The notes below the pieces were generated by a model that was not told the DNA's origin, ran no database searches, and worked only from the letters and a program-made list of their open reading frames with translations. Positions 21,660 to 31,095 of a DNA stretch of 64,000 nt are shown piece by piece. Position 1 is the first letter of the stretch. The number at the start of each line of letters is the position of its first letter. Where the stretch lies: positions 2,358,815-2,422,814 of the forward strand of contig CM064691.1 in assembly GCA_032717465.1 (NCBI GenBank), written 5' to 3'. The DNA is from Coenobita brevimanus (taxonomy: Eukaryota > Arthropoda > Malacostraca > Decapoda > Coenobitidae). Made by a program: the position numbers and the translations under genes.

Positions 21660-22944
21660 CTCCAACCTGACATCACCCCCTCCAATCCCTACAAGCCAGG
21701 GAACTCATGTGTGGTAGCCCAACTACCAGTCCCGAGCAAGCTCTCACCATGGTTCGTAGGACCATATACCATTACCAACGTCCCCAGACCCTACCAAGTA
21801 ACCATCCAGTATCACGACACCCCGCGTACCTATTGCAACTGCCATGTGCAGCTTTTCCGCCCCCGCCCGCCACCTCCCAACAACGCCACACTCATTCCCC
21901 CACCCAGCATGCAGCACCACCACCCTCCACCCATGACCACACGACTCATACACCTGCCACATCACTCCCTCTCACTCCTTGCCCTCATGCACTCCCCCTT
22001 CCACAATCACGTCCCCCACCTCACCTTCCATCCGCTCCACACCCTCCCCACAGACCCTCGCCACAACCCCGGCAACCTCACCACCCGCCACTGCACCACC
22101 ACCACAGGACACAAAGGCCCTGCCACCCAACCGGGGCCACCCCGCCACGTGACCAACGCTCCATGCCATCTACACCTGCCCTGACCTCCATCACCACTAC
22201 ACCCACACATTCCTCTCCCTCACCCGCCCCTTGTTCCACACCCACGTCCTACACCAGACCTCACACCAGCTTCTCATCCTGGGCTACCACCATGACCCCA
22301 ACTCCTGACACCAGAACTCCACCACCCAAACAAAAAACCACTCACCCCCACCTGGCTGCCTCACCACATGGCCCCAGCTCCTCGCCACCCACACCTGTCC
22401 TCACCACCACCACGACCAGATCCGGCCAGCTCTCTCGCCCACCAGCTAGATACGCATCCACACCCTCCCCCACACCCCCCGAACCACCCACCTCCACCTC
22501 CCCCACTCGCAATACATCCCCCATAATCCTAAGGATACATTAGGCACAGTGGAAAATTCCAGTGGTCAAGCCCACCAGAGTGAGGATTAGCACCTGTCCC
22601 TGGCAACCTCATAAAACCCAGGTCACCTCACCTGTCTCCAGCATTCAGCCAGGAATCACTGTCCACTCACCATACTCCGTGCCTTCAGAAATTAAGATCC
22701 GACGGGTGACCTGGACCCCTGACCAGGGGAAGCACCACTGCCTCCAGGGGACACCTCACCTCCTGCAAAGGACCCCGCAGACCTCCACCCTCCACATAGC
22801 CTATGACCCACACCAAGAACCAAACCCACCTACCCACCACTGGACCGCCCTCCTCCACCACCTCACGCCAACCCACCGAACTGCTACCTCCAACACCTAC
22901 CACCTCCAGCCAGGGGGACGTGACTTTCCTGACCATGACGGTAG
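21660..22944 (+). pseudogene. GPY-type module, Pro/His/Thr-rich spacer and C-terminal domain of copy 2
   Basis: An integrase C-terminal module (SPWFVGPYTITNVPRPYQV, then TYCNCHVQLFRP) is readable at 21711-21860 in a different frame from the core. A spacer of roughly 200 codons, very rich in Pro, His, Thr and Ser, follows. At 22562-22940 a conserved block reads VTWTPDQ, then HQEPNPPTHHWTALLHHLTP, then HRTATSNTYHLQPGGRDFP; it matches the block at 35350-35610 in the better copy. Its role is unknown. Confidence 0.65.
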
Positions 22945-23975
22945 TGATATACCAGCACCGGGAAGACCAGCACCGAGGGGAGACTACAGGGAGGCACGGA
23001 AAGGGCCTGAGCCAAACAGGCATATGTAGTGAGCATTGCTGCGATCCTGCTCCCTATGGGGGTGACAGATGAGGGAGGGACAGTGGTTGTTCCCTCCCCG
23101 ACAGGCACAGTGGGTGCCGCCACAGTTCTACTTGGTCCTAGGAAGACAGGTGAGAGGAGGACAGTGGCCGTCCTCTCCCTGGCGAGCACAGCGGGCATTG
23201 CCATGGTCCTGCTCCCTGTGGGGGTAGCAGACAAGGGAAGGACAGTGGCTATTCCCTCCCCAACGGGCACAGTGGACGCCGTTGCGGTTCTGCTTGGCCC
23301 TGGGAAGACATGTGAGAGGACAGTGGCCATCCTCTCCCTGGCAAGCCCAGTGGGTGTCACCGCGGTCCTGCTCCCCGTGGGGGCGACATGAAGAAAGTAT
23401 AGTGGTCATTCCCTCCCCGACAGGCACAGAGGGCACCGCCACAATTCTGCCTTGTCCTGGGACTACAGGTGAGAGAACATTGGCCGTCCTCTCCCCGGTG
23501 AGCACAGTGGGCATCGCCGCGGTCCTGCTCCCAGCGGGGGCTACAGGTGAGGGAAGGATAGTGGCCGCTCCCTCCCCGACAAGCACATTGGGCGACGTCG
23601 CGGTCCTCCTTGGAACTGTAGGTGATGGAAGGACAGTGGCCGTTCCCTTTCCAATGAGCACAGTGGGCGTCGTCGCGGTCCTACAGGGGGTAGTAGGTGT
23701 AAGGAGTACAGTGGCCGTTCTCTCCCTGATGAGCACAGTAGGTGTCGTCGCGGTCCTACTTGGGACTGTTGTTAAACAAGCCCCACTCCGATCCTGGCTA
23801 GTGCTGGTCTGGTTTGAGAGTAGTGTGGCGGGCTGGCGTACCTCCCATGGGTTCCGTTGCGGGGAAGAGGGGCGCCTGGTGACAGGGGATGTATACCCGT
23901 TTTGTTTGGGCCCTTTCCGAGCCTCCCTGTGGTCTCCCCTTGGGGCTGGTCATGGTGCTTGTATTTTACTTATTA
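22945..23975 (+). repeat. rearranged 3' LTR: short forward start plus inverted LTR segment
   Basis: Bases 22945-23028 match the LTR start (GGGAAGACCAGCACC..GGGGAGAC) in the forward direction. From 23030 to about 23960 the sequence is the reverse complement of LTR positions 13080-13700: motifs read ACAGTGGCCGTCC, and GGTCTCCCCTTGGGGCTGGTC at 23932-23952 mirrors the LTR start. The two ends form an inverted repeat of about 85 bp around a loop of ~800 bp. Confidence 0.7.
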
Positions 23976-23979
23976 CTAG

Positions 23980-24510
23980 TTAAATTTGTTGTTGTTGTCA
24001 CCTCAGGCTCATCTGCTGTAACTGTGCAAAACCGGCCACATCAATCGGTTGCTCCCACAGCGCTTGTGTTGAGACCCTGAGATTATGTTGAAGGATCTTC
24101 AATGCTGTGATAGATGCAGGAGGTGAGTGTTTTGTTAAAGAGGGCTGCACTGCAGTATGTGTGGGCATATCTATTGTGTTGTATTTTGTGTTGATATTGT
24201 AGCAAGGACGGTGGTGATCGTATTGCAATTTGGCTAGTGTTCTTGACTCTAAGTCAGGTAGTTTCTGACAGATATATTTCTGGTGGACGCTCTTGAAGGA
24301 TGCTATTTGACTGAAGGTTTTGGAAGACAGTGATGGAATATGTTTCTGTAGGTCTGTGAAGTGGTGTGTTAACTGGTGGCGGAAGAAGTTACTGCGGTGC
24401 TCTGTGTAGTTGTTCGTTTCTTGTGGAGGGGGGGTGCAACATAAAAGGTTACAAAGGTGAGGTGGGTCTTTAACCGAAGCAATAAACTGTTTACCTCTCA
24501 CATTCATAAT
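23980..24510 (-). mobile_element. 3' end of a jockey/R1-like LINE
   Basis: Minus-strand frame of 169 codons (24507-23998). It includes LTHHFTDLQKHIPSLSSKTF and ILQHNLRVSTQALWEQPIDV, ends AGFAQLQQMSLR and stop, and is followed by an (ACA)n-like tail at 23984-24000. The position of a stop just before a simple tail parallels the LINE at 14320. The bulk of the reverse transcriptase is missing. Between 24511 and 24892 I see nothing recognisable. Confidence 0.45.
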
Positions 24511-24897
24511 CTCTGCTTGTAAATAATTTAGTTTCTTGATGTAAATGACCTACATTAGTGGTCTTTGTACATTTGGAAACCACAATTTCAAGCCCACCCG
24601 GGTAGGGCAAACACACGCACGTCCTGTACATGCCTGTTATGAACCAATCGATGCTTGACTCAGTCTATCATGTAAAATTTATCTTGCTAGAGATAATGCT
24701 ATGCAGTCATATTATGGCTGTATGGATGACAGTATGTATTAAGTTATTGTATTTTATTCCCTCCATTAAACGTGGACACAACAGAAATGGCCTATAGCTT
24801 CTAACAAATTACGAATCAAACGAAGCCCTTGCAAACCACCCACTGAACCCACACAACGGTTTGACCATTTGCATTTGTGTTCTTACCTTGTTGTATC

Positions 24898-26850
24898 TGT
24901 TATGCTGGATGTTTTTAGACCGACTTCTCGTTCTAAACACACCAGTGACTGAGCGGGGTCCTTTTTCTAGACCGGAAATAGAACACTTACAAAGGAACAC
25001 GGCATAAAAACTCGGCAAGAACCCTTAACACATATATTGCCTTAGTCCACTTCCTTACAATATACATACAATGGTTCACTTAATGTGGATAGGGTATAGT
25101 GAAAGGTTAGTTAATATTGGTACAATATATCACATGGGCACTGTGCTTACATCTGAGTTACTACACATGAGAATATCACCTAGATATGGTGACAATATTC
25201 ATACACTTGGTCTCTTTGGACGTTACGTGGTATATTGGTCTCTTGGCCACACACTAGCATATTACTCTGGTTCTAGGGCGCTTAGGCATTAACACAGCGC
25301 TCTGGATAAACTGGGGTAGAGACACTTTATGGGTGGTGTTTATCTCACTGTCTCTATACCACATACAGTCACTGTCACTATTAAGTCTCTAGCACGACAC
25401 TGGGGTCTTGAGGCGTCGTCACTGGGCAGCTGAGGTCTGGGCTTAACTGAGGTGGCGCCCGGGGGTTGGAGGGAACCCTACTTGGAAGCCCTCCTGCAGA
25501 AGGCATGGGACAGCTCTCAGGGGCGTCGCAGCACGGGCACGTGTCTGTTCTGGGGTGCAGGGAGGCCCTTTCCTGCTCGAGCCTCGGCCTGGTGAGGGGC
25601 CCTTGGGACTGGGACCAAACAGTGTCAGGAGTCAGACCCGCTGCTTCTTGCTCCTGGCGGAGGGCTAACAGTGAGTGGGACTGAAACAGTCCCGCCCTGG
25701 GGTCCGGGGGCTGGCCCTGGGACTGCGGTCACCCCTATGTGGGGGCGCCGTCAGGGGTTGGCTGTGGCACCTTGTCCGCAGGGTGTCCGTCAGGATCCGG
25801 CGTCATGCAGGTGCAGGCTGGAGGGCATGAACCCCGCCTTCAGCAACAGGACCTCGCCATCACTCCTGGAATGGAATGGCAGCACCTCCGGGGAACCACA
25901 CCTGGAGGGAGAGACAGAAGGGAATCCCACGCAGCCAAGGGGTGGAGAGTGGGCCGTGCAAGGGACATTCTCCTCCGGGAGAACCCTCGGGACTGTGGAC
26001 GAAGGGTGTACAGTGGCCGTCCCTTCCCCGATGCGTACAGTGGCCATCCCTTCCCCGATGCGTACAGTGGCCGTCGTCGCGGTTCCACAGCCCATTGGGG
26101 TAGCAGCAGAAGGACATACAGTGACCGTTGCCACGGGGCTGCTCCCGAAGGACGAAGAGGCAGATGAGGGACGTACAGTGGCCATTCCCTCCCCGGTGTT
26201 CGCCACGGGTCTGCCTGCCCAACGGGAAGTAGCTGAGGGATGTACAGTGGCTGTTCCCTCCCCGGTACGTACAGTGGCCATTACTGTCGTGCTACTCCTG
26301 TAGAAGGAGGAGGAGGAGGTGGATGAGGACGTACAGTGGCCGTTCCCTCCCCGACGCATACAGTGGCTGTCATCGTGGTTCCACTCCCCCTGCCTTTGCC
26401 TGTCGGTATGCGTACAGTGGCCATCGCACCGAGGCAGGCTCCAGATGTGGCTGCAGCAGAAGGACGTACAGTGGCCATTCCTTCCCCAACGTGTACAGTG
26501 GCCATTGTCACGGGGCTGCAGGGGGAAGCAGCTGAGGGATGTACAGTGGCCGTTCCCTCCCCGGCATGCACAGTGGCCGTTACCACAGTGCTGCCTGGGA
26601 CTGTATCAGAAGCAGTCCCACCCCGATCCTGACGAGGGCTGGTCCAGCCAAGAAGTAGTCTCACATCCCTGTAACGTCGTGGTTGGCCAGGTTGAGGGTA
26701 AGTGGGACACAAGGTCGGGGCGCACCTGAGCCCGTCTCATGCTGAGCCGGCATCGCACTCGCCTGGCCCACTGTGGTGTCCTCCTGGGGTGAGGTGGGGC
26801 TGCAGTTCCGTAGTGGGGTTGAGGGTCTGGCAGCGGGAGCGCGCATTTCA
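24898..26850 (-). repeat. solo LTR of the gypsy-type superfamily, minus strand
   Basis: On the minus strand it starts TGAAATGCGCGCTCCCG (26850) and ends CAGCATAACA (24898), like the LTRs at 27786 and 35615. It is flanked on both sides by GTATC (24893-24897 and 26851-26855), a 5-bp target duplication, so internal sequence was probably lost by LTR-LTR recombination. Bases 25980-26620 hold many CGTACAGTGGCC repeats (reverse complement GGCCACTGTACG). Homology to the other LTRs also covers the GGAGGTGCTG and ACCCCGCTCAGTC regions. Confidence 0.8.
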
Positions 26851-26855
26851 GTATC

Positions 26856-27500
26856 TTTACAGGAATGGGTCAAGCTTGTACTGTCCCGTGCTCTGAACAA
26901 TGTTTTATCATACATATCTTTAACTTTATGAGTAGTTTCGGCACAAACTATTTCATTCCACTGACCAATTGCTCTATTTGGGGAACTGAATTTCCTTACG
27001 TTTATAATTTTTTTTTTTTTTTGGTACAGTTTTTTTGCTTTGTCCTCTTGATGTTGCATCCCCATAGGTTATATACTCATTTCTCTCTAATTTCCTGTGA
27101 TTCATTTATATAACATAATCATGTCTCTTTTCCTTCTCTCTTGTGATGTTGGTAGGTTTAATTTTTCGTCTTTCTTCATTGCTTAGATCCCTTAAGCTTG
27201 AAGCCCATCTTGTAGCAGCCTTTTGTACCTTTTCAATCTTATCTATGTGTTTTTTGAGATGTGGATTCGAGAGTACAGATGCATACTCCTGAGTTGGTCT
27301 AATGAATGATGTGATTATTTTCCTCAGCATGTCATCATTTATATATGTGAATGCTACTTTCATCTTATCAAGTAGTGTGTACACGTTCCTTTCTATTCTC
27401 ACTTATGTGGTCAGCCTGTGACAGTCTTTTACTGATAATCACTCCTAAATCCTTCTCCTGTGTGTAAGGTTGAACTTCCCAACTTATAATCCCAGTCTGG
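26856..27500 (-). pseudogene. CR1/L2-like LINE C-terminal fragment
   Basis: Minus-strand pieces at 27368-27562 (WEVQPYTQEKDLGVIISK), 27106-27402 (DKMKVAFTYINDDML, SFIRPTQEYASVLSNPHLKK, IDKIEKVQKAATRWASSLRD) and 26870-27065 (FSSPNRAIGQWNEIV). They match, in order, the region after the catalytic site of CR1-like reverse transcriptases (E-K-DLGV, RP-x-LEY, KLEKVQ-x-AT, WN-x-L). The frame is broken several times and the 3' part is split by the solo LTR at 26850. Confidence 0.7.
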
Positions 27501-27502
27501 TC

Positions 27503-27785
27503 ATTTCGGTTATTACATTGGCTGGCAGCGGTGTGGGATGTGAGGCGAGGCTTAGAGAGCAATAATGATGGTTAGGTGACAGCGTCCTAGTCCTTACATC
27601 CAGGGAATGAGCTGTTCAGTGTGGTTCGCAACGTTCCCACTGGTGGCCTCTGATGCTACGCTACCGTGTGTTCAAAACTGACCAAATTAATCATCAAGGG
27701 GAGAAAAGTGTAATGTAATGAGGTCTATAATAGCCAGCGTTGGTAACAGGCAAAGCAGGGATCCTCTCTTTGGCTCCATGGTATC
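27503..27785 (+). repeat. tRNA-derived SINE, left part (split by the LTR element)
   Basis: Contains GGCAGCGGTGTGGGATGTGA and TGTTCAAAACTGACCAAATT of the SINE unit, then GGGATCCTCTCTTTGGCTC, the start of the tRNA-like head. The LTR element begins at 27786 inside this head. The remainder resumes after 38322. Confidence 0.75.
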
Positions 27786-30159
27786 TAAAATATCCGCCGC
27801 CGCCGCCGGACCACTCACCCCACCACCCCCCACCCCACCACCACACCACCACCCCAGGAGGACACCATGGTGGGGTTAGTAACCCAGGACAAGAGGGTCA
27901 CCAGGACACTCCTGTCCAGAGTCCCTCTTCCCTACAACTGTCACAACACCAGGTGAGCGGGAAGAGGCAACGACCCTGCAGGCAGGGCAGCCTTCACCAG
28001 GTTCGGCGTGGGACTGATCCCGAGTCAGTCCCAGGCAACACCGCGGTACAGCCACCGTACGTACCTGGGAAGGAGCGGTCACTGTTCGCCCTTCAGTTGT
28101 TTTCCCCTGTGACATCACCATCACGGCCACCGTACGTGAAGGGGGAGGGAGTGGCCACCGTACGCCCCTCAGTCACAGCCACCTCTGGGGACGGCCTCGG
28201 GGCGTTAGTTATTGAACGCGCCCCGACTGGCAGAGAGAGGAATAGTGGAACCGCGATCACAGCCACCGTACGTGACGGGGAGGGAGTGGCCACCGTACGC
28301 CCCTCATCCACCATTTCCTCCTACTACGGGAGTAACACTGCGTTCACAGCCACCGTACGTGACGGGGAAGGAGCGGCCACCGTACGCCCTTCAGTTACTT
28401 CCCGAAGGGCAGGCAGGCCCATGGCTACGGCCTTTGTATGTACCAGGGTAAGTAGACCCTTGGCTGCGGCCTCTGTACGTACCGGAGAGGGAGCTGCCCC
28501 TATGCACCCCTCTCCTGCCTTTTCCTCCTACGGGAGTAACACAGCGTTCACGGCCACTGTATGCGACAGGGAAGGTGTGGCCACCGTACGCCCTTCAGTT
28601 ACTTCCCGGCACGTAGGCAGGCCCACGGCTGTGGCCGCAGTGTGTGCAAGTGTAAGTAGACCCTCGGCTACGGCCTCAGCACACACCGGAGAGGGAGCTG
28701 CCCCCGTGCACCCCTCTCCTGCTTTTCCTCCTTCGGGAGCAGCACCACCAGCACTGTCTTAGTATGTGCGGGGGAAGGAGCGGCCACTGTATGCCCTTCA
28801 GCTGCGAGCCCTAGGAGTCACGAAACCGCGTTCACGGCCACCGTACGTGACGGGGAGGGAGTGGCCACCGTAAGCCCCTCATTTGTGATTCCGAAGGCCC
28901 TCCCAAAGCAGAGGTCCCTTGCACAGCCGACCCCTTTCCTCTTGGCTGCGTGGGACGCCCTTTGTCTCCCAACAGGAGCGGTTCTCCGGAGGTGCTGTTG
29001 GAGTGGTGGTGTGGCCCAGTCCAAGCCCTACCACCTACCCCTGGGAGGTTCCTGTCCCTGACGGACACCTGATGGAGGCGGTGCCGCAGTTCATCACTGA
29101 CGGCGCTTTTTCCTGAAGACGGCCGCAGTCCCCGGACTCCCAGGTCTGGCCAGCAGCCCCCAGGCCCAGACAACCCGGGCTCTCGCTCTCCTCGGAGCCA
29201 GAGACGCCAGGCCCGCCTCCTGCAGCTGTTTGGCCCTAGTCCCGAGGGCCACCTCTCAGGTCAAGGTTCCCAGACCGGAGGGCCTCCCTGCACACCACCA
29301 ACGAGGCCCCAGTGCGAAGGCCGCCTCTCAGGTCGAGGCCCCCAGACAGGAGGGCCTCCCTGTACCCCAACGACGACTACGACCCGGGCAGTTACGCCCC
29401 CTGCAGGAGGGCTCCACGTAGGACCCCTCTCTCACGCCCCGGACACGCAACAGGTGATGCCCAGGAAAAATACAGTTACACAGTGACTCTAATAACGCTA
29501 GTGCCATGAACATTCAAGATAGAAGTGCACAGTGATAAGTGACAGAGTAAAGGCACAAGTAATATATATGTGACTAAAGTTACCCACAGTGTATAGTGAC
29601 CCAGTACTTGGCAAAGCAAAAAAGATCAATAACTATATACAGGAGGACTTTTAGAAATCGTGGGTTGAGATCAGTGGTGTGTGGGAATCATCAGAAACTT
29701 GTGAACTAGTGCTACTGTGACTAAGTGACTTCCGCGAGTGTCGCAACCCGCACCCTACCCACTTATGGTAATATTCATTCCCCCAACTCTTGGTCACGTC
29801 CTCTCCTAGTGTATCGAACTTAATATATAAAACACCATCTCTGCCTAGAAACAGTATACGGGTATTGTAATATTAAAACCAAATATTCATGTATAGGTGA
29901 AGAGTGACATATTGTGAGAGTGACTATAATCATTTGTATTAAAGGTTAACTCTGAGTTTCCTGTCTCTACACATATCCAATATCTCTGTGTATATTGTAA
30001 CGGTGTAAGAATTAAGACAATAGATGTGTTAAGGTGTACTGCCTGATTTTTATATCCTGTTCCTTTGTGGGTGCTTTACTTCCAGTCCGGAAAGGGGGCC
30101 CCGCTCAGTCGCTGGTGTTATTAGGACGAGAGGTCGGACTAAAAACACCCAGCATAACA
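27786..30159 (+). repeat. 5' LTR (2374 bp)
   Basis: Starts TAAAATATCCGCC, ends ACACCCAGCATAACA. The 5' part (28030-28880) has about ten GGCCACCGTACG-type motifs. The 3' part has CTCTAATAACGCTAGTGCC and AT-rich sequence likely to hold the transcription start and polyadenylation signals. It keeps the empty site (ACCCGCACCCTACCC at 29746-29760) for the RTE insertion in the 3' LTR. Confidence 0.9.
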
Positions 30160-30160
30160 C

Positions 30161-30178
30161 TGGTGGCCAGCGGTGGTT
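30161..30178 (+). promoter_or_regulatory. primer binding site
   Basis: TGGTGGCCAGCGGTGGTT begins one base after the LTR end, as expected for a tRNA-primed element. The matching tRNA is not identified. Confidence 0.65.
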
Positions 30179-30225
30179 CTGGATCCGAATAAAGCACGGA
30201 GGAACAATAAAAGGAAACTTGCACA

Positions 30226-31095
30226 ATGGCAGCCAAACCTCACATCGAATTGCCAAAATTCAACCCGGAGCAATATGACATTGATGTATATTTGGATATG
30301 GTCAAACCCCTCCTAGACATCGGGATCAACTCTGACAGAGAAAAGATAACCGTCACTCTACCTAACCTGGGCAAAATAATTGCCACTGTCGCAACAAAAG
30401 TCGTCCCACAATTAACATGGGATCAATTCACCCACATTGTGAAACAGACTGTTATGCCTTCCATGGGCAGAGTTGTCGCTCTCTCTCAGCTCGACGCTCT
30501 CGCCTACGACAGTAACTTGGACGACACTTTCTTCCAGGCATGGCACCTCGTCACCGCCGCTTATCCCGACGCAACCACAAACACTCGGGATTTGCACACC
30601 TTCAACGCCCTGCTGAGAATTCTCCCTATCACAGTCAGGGAGCACTTTACCATCTATGATCCCTCGGGGAACATGGATCAAGACCTACAACTCGTCCAAC
30701 GTCTCCTCGTCGCCCATCCCGCACCACAACCTATTCACTCGGTGAGCAAATTCCTTACAACCAAAACTCCACCACCAAAAATCAAACCACCGCCCCACCC
30801 ACCCACCATGGAGCCGTCTTCTATGATTCCCAGGGCCCACCCACAGAGAAAACGCCCCAACCCCAAGGACCAGGGCAACCTCATCTCTATTAATCCCTGG
30901 GAATTCACGGCCTGCAGTCACACCTGTCCTCTGCATAACATTAGGGAACAACTCAAAGCAAGCAGACGCAGAGCCCTCACTCAGAGGCGCAGGAAGGTAT
31001 CCTCTCTGGAGGACGACGCCCCGCCCCTAGTCTACCCAGGACCAGAAGACGAGGAGCACAACAACCACATCATCACTCAGCAGATGGATTTTTAG
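30226..31095 (+). CDS. Gag of the LTR retrotransposon
   Basis: A 289-codon intact frame from an ATG 65 bases after the LTR end. The N-terminal half (MAAKPHIELPKFNPEQYDID, DREKITVTLPNLGKI, LTWDQFTHIVKQ, DDTFFQAWHLVTAAYPDA, TFNALLRILPITVREHF) is predicted as capsid-like from its position and helical pattern. The C-terminal half is proline- and arginine-rich, with a short Cys/His box FTACSHTCPLHNIREQL rather than a standard CCHC knuckle. It ends MDF and TAG at GGATTTTTAGG, where a -1 slip on the T run would enter the pol frame. A homologous but decayed gag lies at 16211. Confidence 0.8.
   Translation: MAAKPHIELPKFNPEQYDIDVYLDMVKPLLDIGINSDREKITVTLPNLGKIIATVATKVVPQLTWDQFTHIVKQTVMPSMGRVVALSQLDALAYDSNLDDTFFQAWHLVTAAYPDATTNTRDLHTFNALLRILPITVREHFTIYDPSGNMDQDLQLVQRLLVAHPAPQPIHSVSKFLTTKTPPPKIKPPPHPPTMEPSSMIPRAHPQRKRPNPKDQGNLISINPWEFTACSHTCPLHNIREQLKASRRRALTQRRRKVSSLEDDAPPLVYPGPEDEEHNNHIITQQMDF
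31085..31095 (+). promoter_or_regulatory. putative -1 frameshift site at the gag stop
   Basis: Gag reads GAT-TTT-TAG; pol is in the -1 frame, open across this point (GGA-TTT-TTA-GGC). The T run lets a P-site tRNA re-pair one base back. The same GGATTTTTAGG occurs at the gag end of copy 2 (about 17070). No downstream RNA structure has been checked. Confidence 0.4.

Larger units (their letters stand above)
13063..23028 (+). mobile_element. old gypsy-type LTR retrotransposon (copy 2), with nested insertions
   Basis: A diverged relative of the element at 27786-38321. Order: 5' LTR, primer binding site, gag, protease, reverse transcriptase, RNase H, integrase, proline-rich region, C-terminal domain, start of the 3' LTR. 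It is interrupted by a LINE (14320-16040), a retroelement fragment (about 17690-18485) and a SINE composite (19741-20264). All frames are broken. Confidence 0.85.

Noticed and set aside
21707..22543. 278-codon Pro/His/Thr-rich frame read as a gene
   Set aside because: The first part is an off-frame reading of the integrase GPY module; the rest is the low-complexity spacer of pol.
27740..28762. 340-codon open frame in the 5' LTR, with counterparts at 35359-36231 and 13262-14122
   Set aside because: It starts in SINE sequence and runs through the GGCCACCGTACG repeat array. Several frames on both strands stay open because of base composition; no start, domain or conservation supports a protein.
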